43,181 bases of DNA, from assembly GCA_025964615.1 (NCBI GenBank), contig JAOPYM010000101.1, positions 1-43,181 on the forward strand, written 5' to 3'. The notes below the pieces were generated by a model, which saw nothing but the letters and a program-made list of their open reading frames with translations, ran no database searches and was not told the origin of the DNA. A program made the translations under genes and the position numbers. Positions 39,945 to 43,181 of this stretch are shown piece after piece. How positions within the stretch are numbered: position 1 is the stretch's first letter; the number at the start of each line of letters is the position of its first letter. The stretch is from Actinomycetes bacterium. Lineage in GTDB: Bacteria > Actinomycetota > Actinomycetes > Streptosporangiales > Streptosporangiaceae.

Positions 39945-40020
39945 CGTTGACTCGTGGCGTTTCCCGCACCGTTTGACTAAACGGTGCGGGAAACGCCAGC
40001 TTCTATTGGACGACTCAACG
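39945..40020. repeat. Palindromic intergenic repeat, copy 4 (short left arm, long right arm)
   Basis: Left: GTTGACTCGTGGCG then the core TTTCCCGCACCGTTT. Right: AAACGGTGCGGGAAA then GCCAGCTTCTATTGG, the long arm with the 12-nt insert. The core stem here extends to 4 more base pairs (GTTT/AAAC) around a 5-nt loop. Located between the whiB7 terminator and the convergent kinase gene. Confidence 0.92.
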
Positions 40021-40061
40021 GAGGACCCGGCGGTGCTGGGCACGGCCGGATATCCCAGGGG

Positions 40062-41372
40062 TCAGTCTTCGTCGGCGAAGCCGGGGACCCAGGCGAGGGC
40101 CTCGCCGCGGAAGGGGCCTTCGGCCTCGAGCTGGCACAGGACGCCGGTGCCGGCCGAGACCACCCGGTGGATGATCACGTAGGACGGCGGCAGGTTGAGC
40201 TGGCGGACCACGTTCGACGGCCGCAGGTCGGTGACCATGGCGGCCTGCCGGCGCAGCCACTCCCGGCTGAACTTGAAGGTGTCCTCGATGAGCGGCTGGG
40301 CGATCGGCTCCAGAAAGGTCTGCAGGCCCTCCGGATCGACCCTGACCCCCTCGCGAATGAAGTCCTCATCGCGCAGGGCCTGTTCGACGTCGGCGATGTC
40401 GAGCAGGGTGCCGATGCGCATGAGGGCACCGATACGGCGGTGGAAGCCGCCGGGCAGCCGGTCGACCGCGCCGAAGTCGATGACGCCGAGCCGCCCGTCC
40501 TCGAGCAGCCGGAAGTTGCCGGGGTGCGGGTCGCCGTGCAGCATGCCGCAGCGCGCGGGCCCGGAGAACAGGAACCGGCAGTAGAGCAGGCCCGCGTGGT
40601 CGCGCTGTTCCTGCGTCCCCTCCGCGATGATCTTCGAGAGCGGGATGCCGTCGATCCACTCGGAGACCAGGACGTTGCCCGACTGCGCGATGATCTCGGG
40701 AATGTAGAAGTCCGGGTCGTCGGCGAACGCCTTGTGGAAGCCGGTCTGCGACTCGGCCTCGATGGTGTAGTCGAGCTCCTCGACGATTCGTTCCTTCAAC
40801 TCGGCCAGAATCGTCTTGATGTCCAGACCCGGGAACAGCACGCCGATCAGCTTGCCGAGCCGGGCGATCTGGTTGAAGTCGCTGATCAGGGCCTTGCCGG
40901 CGCCGGGATACTGGACCTTGACGGCGACCGTGCGGCCGTCCTTCCAGACCGCCTTGTGTACCTGGCCGATGGAGGCCGAGGCGGCGGGCCCGTCGTCGAA
41001 GGAGGTGAACTGGTCACGCCAGTTCTCGCCCAGGCCCTCGACGAGGACCCGGTGGACGGTGCTTGCCGGCATCGGGGGAGCCGAGTCCTGGAGCTTGGTC
41101 AGCATGTTGCGGTACGGGCCGGCGATCTCCGGGGGGAGCGCGGCCTCGAAGATCGACAACATCTGGCCGACCTTCATGGCGCCGCCCTTGAGCTCCCCGA
41201 GCACCTTGAAGAGCTGCTCGGCGGTGCGCTGCTGGATCTCGGCGGCCACCATCTCTGCGGGCCTGCCGATAGTGCGCTTCCCGATGCCGAGCGCGGTGCG
41301 CCCGGCGAAACCGAGGGGAAGGCTCGCTAGCTTGGCTGTTCGCGTCACCGCGCGGATGGGAAGATCGCTCAC
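40062..41372 (-). CDS. ABC1/UbiB family atypical kinase-like protein
   Basis: Protein of 436 residues of the ADCK/UbiB family, ATP-binding proteins linked to quinone or lipid metabolism. Hallmarks: the KxGQ motif in MKVGQMLS, the Ala-rich loop AASASIGQVHKA, the lysine in VAVKVQYPG, the catalytic-loop HGDPHPGN, and DFG in VIDFGAVD. The homologue beside whiB7 in M. tuberculosis (Rv3197) has been linked to macrolide resistance, which gives a context for this convergent pair. The start GTG 41372 (MSDLPIRAV) fits the family. The end lies 41 bp from palindromic repeat copy 4. Confidence 0.92.
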   Translation of the reverse strand: MSDLPIRAVTRTAKLASLPLGFAGRTALGIGKRTIGRPAEMVAAEIQQRTAEQLFKVLGELKGGAMKVGQMLSIFEAALPPEIAGPYRNMLTKLQDSAPPMPASTVHRVLVEGLGENWRDQFTSFDDGPAASASIGQVHKAVWKDGRTVAVKVQYPGAGKALISDFNQIARLGKLIGVLFPGLDIKTILAELKERIVEELDYTIEAESQTGFHKAFADDPDFYIPEIIAQSGNVLVSEWIDGIPLSKIIAEGTQEQRDHAGLLYCRFLFSGPARCGMLHGDPHPGNFRLLEDGRLGVIDFGAVDRLPGGFHRRIGALMRIGTLLDIADVEQALRDEDFIREGVRVDPEGLQTFLEPIAQPLIEDTFKFSREWLRRQAAMVTDLRPSNVVRQLNLPPSYVIIHRVVSAGTGVLCQLEAEGPFRGEALAWVPGFADED

Positions 41373-41618
41373 GTCGCCATTGTCCGTGATAAGTGGTCGT
41401 TTACGCTACAACGATCTCAGGGCGTGGGCATTGTCACCCTGACCGTGCGGCTCTGGCTGTCCTCCACGGCATGCCCGAAGTGCTGATCGTGGACCGGCGC
41501 CCGGACGGGATCGCCCTCATCACCGACGGACCCGTCTCATCACTCGGTTCGTCTCTTTTCCTGAGACGTTCCGTACCCGGCGGATCCCATGGGCAGGCCG
41601 GGCGAAGGTAAAGAAGCC

Positions 41619-41677
41619 CCGCGCCACCGGCCCGGCCGATCCCCTTCCCCGGTCGAAAGGCCCGGCAGGTGGCGCGG
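41619..41677. repeat. Inverted repeat with 39-nt loop
   Basis: CCGCGCCACC (41619-41628) and GGTGGCGCGG (41668-41677) are exactly complementary. The inner sequence has further GC-rich partial pairing (GGCCCGG). It could fold as an RNA or act as a cruciform or terminator for readthrough; no T run follows. Confidence 0.5.
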
Positions 41678-41729
41678 AGCGTCAGGCTCCCGACAGTAGG
41701 AGCGGGCAGGTGGGCCGTCAACGGAGGCC

Positions 41730-41804
41730 TGTGGACAACCTGTGGACACCATGGGGAAGTCATGGAGTGTTGTTGTGGACACCATGCGGATGACCTGTGG
41801 ATAC
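41730..41804 (+). promoter_or_regulatory. Cluster of four DnaA-box-like 9-mers in helical phase
   Basis: TGTGGACAA (41730), TGTGGACAC (41741), TGTGGACAC (41774) and TGTGGATAC (41796) face the same way at intervals of 11, 33 and 22 bp, all multiples of 11. The first is the exact complement of the actinobacterial DnaA box TTGTCCACA. A weaker TGTGGAGAA is at 41860. An AT-rich tract follows. No dnaA, dnaN or parAB gene is in the window. Confidence 0.6.
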
Positions 41805-41882
41805 ATCTGGGGATGAACGAATTAATCCGATCTGACCTGGGAAAATAGGATCCACCCCCTGTGGAGAACGCAAAATTTTGGG

Positions 41883-41888
41883 TACGGT
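41883..41888 (+). promoter_or_regulatory. -10 element of a probable leaderless metallopeptidase gene
   Basis: TACGGT ends seven bases before the GTG at 41896, with no ribosome site between. The spacing is that of leaderless actinobacterial messages. A -35 is not clear (TGTGGA at 41860-41865, 17 bp away). Confidence 0.4.
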
Positions 41889-41895
41889 TCTTGCC

Positions 41896-42471
41896 GTGCC
41901 CCCCAACGTCGAGGTCCGCCGCAGCGCCCGACGCAGGCGGACCGTCTCTGCCTATCGTGATGGCGACAAGACGGTCGTCCTTGTGCCCTCCCGGCTGTCC
42001 AAAGCCGAGGAGGAACAGTGGGTCGCCACCATCCTGGAACGGCTCGCCGAACGGGAACGCCGCAGGCGGCCCAGCGACGAGGCCCTCCTCGAGCGCGCCC
42101 ACGAGCTGTCCCGCCGTCATCTCGGCGGGCGTCCGGACCCGTCCAGCGTCCGCTGGGTGGAGAATCAGCGGACCCGATGGGGTTCCTGTACGCCTGACGA
42201 CGCCACCATCCGGCTCTCCACCCGGCTGCGCGGGATGCCCCCATGGGTGGTCGACTACGTCCTCGTCCACGAGCTGGCCCATCTCCTCGAACCCGGCCAT
42301 GGGCGCCGGTTCTGGGAGCTGGTGGCCGGCTACCCCAAGGCCGAGCGGGCCCGAGGGTATCTTGAGGGCGTCGCCGCCGCGGCTCACCTGCCGTTCGAGG
42401 AGGACGAGTTCCCCGCCTCGGGCGAGGGCGAATCGCCCTGTTCCAACGGGGTCGCGGAGGCCGCCGGTTGA
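41896..42471 (+). CDS. YgjP/SprT-like zinc metallopeptidase (M48-type HExxH)
   Basis: Metal-dependent peptidase-like protein of 191 residues with no signal peptide. The zinc site is LVHELAHLLEPGHGRRFW (HExxH plus a third His). The preceding TRWGSCTPDDATIRLSTRL is the hallmark WGSC segment of the YgjP/DUF45 family. Biological substrates of the family are unknown. GTG 41896 gives MPPNVEVRRSARRR. A TTG-start gene overlaps its stop, indicating co-translation. The region upstream holds DnaA-box-like sequences that may regulate it. Confidence 0.88.
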   Translation: MPPNVEVRRSARRRRTVSAYRDGDKTVVLVPSRLSKAEEEQWVATILERLAERERRRRPSDEALLERAHELSRRHLGGRPDPSSVRWVENQRTRWGSCTPDDATIRLSTRLRGMPPWVVDYVLVHELAHLLEPGHGRRFWELVAGYPKAERARGYLEGVAAAAHLPFEEDEFPASGEGESPCSNGVAEAAG

Positions 42472-43097
42472 CCATCCGCCACGTGGCGGTCCTGGCCGTG
42501 CCGGCCACCGGAGCCGTACCACCGGGAATCGACCCGGGAGACTTTCGGCTTGCCATGCTGGAGGACGCCTACGAGGTCGCCGCGAGCCTGGACCTGGTGA
42601 CCCCCGCCCTGATCCACGCGCCCGGCGAGAGCGGGCTGGAGGCGATCACCTGGCCCGGTACGCCGATCGTGCCCGCCACCACCCTCACCGAGGCGTTCGA
42701 GGCCCTGTACGGGCTCGGTGGCGGACAAGCCGTGATCCTGGCGGGCGACGCCCCCGATCTGCCGGGCCTGCTGATCGGCAAGCTGTTCCGCGCGCTCTCG
42801 CACGCCCCGGCCGCGGTCTGCCCGTCCGACGGCGGCGGCCTCGTCGCCCTCGCCGCCGACCTCCCGCTCCCCGCCTGGCTGGCCGCCGAACTGGCCGCCG
42901 AACTGTCCGACGGGATCCTCGACGACCCGGAGGCGCTCACCCGCCTCCGCGCCGCAGCCCCCCGCCCCGGCCTCGTCCCGCAGGCCCCCGGCTGGCACCG
43001 CCTGCGCACCCCCGAGGACCTGAAGTACCTCGACCCCCGCCTGGAAGGCTGGGAGAACACCCGAGCCCTCCTCTCCGGCCACCCCCTCAACCGTTGA
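42468..43097 (+). CDS. DUF2064 / nucleotidyl-diphospho-sugar transferase-like protein
   Basis: Protein of 209 residues with a GT-A-like fold pattern: MTIRHVAVLAVPATG at the start, then VILAGDAPDLPGLLIGKLF and VCPSDGGGLVALAADLP, which resemble the DUF2064 and CofC/MobA-type nucleotide-binding region. The exact activity is unknown. A TTG start at 42468 is supported by GGAGG seven bases upstream and a 4-nt overlap (TTGA) with the metallopeptidase gene. The final CGT TGA belongs to palindromic repeat copy 5, so the last Arg and stop come from the repeat. Confidence 0.75.
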   Translation: MTIRHVAVLAVPATGAVPPGIDPGDFRLAMLEDAYEVAASLDLVTPALIHAPGESGLEAITWPGTPIVPATTLTEAFEALYGLGGGQAVILAGDAPDLPGLLIGKLFRALSHAPAAVCPSDGGGLVALAADLPLPAWLAAELAAELSDGILDDPEALTRLRAAAPRPGLVPQAPGWHRLRTPEDLKYLDPRLEGWENTRALLSGHPLNR

Positions 43098-43167
43098 GTC
43101 GTGGCGTTTCCCGCACCGAATCTCGATTCGGTGCGGGAAACGACAGCTTCTGTTGGACGGCTCAACG
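43092..43167. repeat. Palindromic intergenic repeat, copy 5 (short left arm, long right arm)
   Basis: Left: GTTGAGTCGTGGCG then TTTCCCGCACCGAATC. Right: GATTCGGTGCGGGAAA then CGACAGCTTCTGTTGG, the long arm. The core stem extends by GAATC/GATTC, a different sequence from copy 4 but still complementary. It supplies the TGA at 43095-43097 of the preceding gene. Confidence 0.92.
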
Positions 43168-43181
43168 GTTGGGTACGGCGC

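Larger units (their letters stand above)
41373..41895. other. Gene-free regulatory stretch between the kinase gene and the metallopeptidase gene
   Basis: About 520 bp between divergent genes. An open frame of 72 codons (41393-41611) has no ribosome site or family match. The stretch holds a long-range inverted repeat (41619-41677), a cluster of DnaA-box-like 9-mers (41730-41804), and an AT-rich segment (about 41814-41880). Confidence 0.6.

Noticed and set aside
41393-41611. A 72-codon plus-strand ORF after the kinase gene
   Set aside because: No ribosome site, no recognisable motif, and the composition is that of non-coding GC-rich sequence.
41730-41804. Chromosomal origin of replication
   Set aside because: Too few boxes and no dnaA, dnaN, recF or gyr genes nearby; a secondary DnaA site is more likely.

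Overview
The window is high-GC, gene-dense chromosomal DNA from an actinomycete. A WhiB7-type regulator with an AT-hook, mycoredoxin, AdnA/AdnB, MoeZ, DUF3107, a DtxR/IdeR-type iron box and many GTG starts all point there. Gene content (ESX-free mycosin-like proteases, DUF222-HNH protein, several secreted hydrolases) suggests a Streptosporangiales-like organism; that placement is inference. No rRNA, tRNA, CRISPR array, transposase or phage gene was found.

Layout. 1-3.3 kb: rhlE-type DEAD-box helicase, DUF3107 and a TetR regulator, all on the minus strand. 3.3-7.3 kb: a flavin reductase-like protein, then a non-homologous end-joining cassette with a split ligase D (separate ligase and polymerase genes) divergent from ku. 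7.4-8.6 kb: moeZ (sulfur-carrier activation). 8.6-11.6 kb: TetR regulator divergent from an MMPL exporter. 11.7-15.8 kb: two tandem pairs, each a one-pass membrane protein followed by a mycosin-like S8 protein; the first S8 protein has an intact catalytic triad, the second has lost all three residues. 15.9-18.5 kb: secreted alpha/beta hydrolase, alkyltransferase-like protein, SGNH hydrolase. 18.5-23.7 kb: accessory genes (DUF222-HNH, MpaB-like, VOC, isoprenylcysteine methyltransferase-like, zinc-ribbon protein, orphan ABC ATPase). 23.8-30.3 kb: adnA-adnB double-strand-break resection motor-nuclease. 30.7-33.3 kb: two-gene siderophore-type operon (ATP-grasp plus NIS synthetase) behind an iron box. 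33.4-38.6 kb: HD-domain protein, DUF4031, nudC, mycoredoxin, uvrD2, tesB-type thioesterase. 38.7-41.4 kb: whiB7 with a long attenuator leader, a small basic protein, and a convergent ABC1/UbiB kinase. 41.4-43.2 kb: a gene-free stretch with phased DnaA-box-like sequences, a YgjP-type metallopeptidase and a DUF2064-like protein.

The skeleton rhlE, DUF3107, tetR, moeZ, ATL, adnAB, nudC, mrx1, uvrD2, whiB7, ABC1 kinase resembles, from memory, the Mycobacterium tuberculosis Rv3197-Rv3211 neighbourhood. The NHEJ, MMPL, protease, accessory and siderophore blocks look like lineage-specific insertions into it. DNA repair is strongly represented: end joining, resection, UvrD2 and alkyl-lesion recognition.

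The most unusual features are: (1) five copies of a large palindromic intergenic repeat, three of which supply an in-frame Arg-stop (CGT TGA) to unrelated genes; (2) the active protease/pseudoprotease pairs; (3) the iron-boxed ATP-grasp/NIS mini-operon with one of the palindromes between its genes; (4) the whiB7 leader with tandem 14-bp repeats and a following 54-residue Arg-rich ORF; and (5) a helically phased cluster of DnaA-box-like 9-mers far from any visible replication gene.
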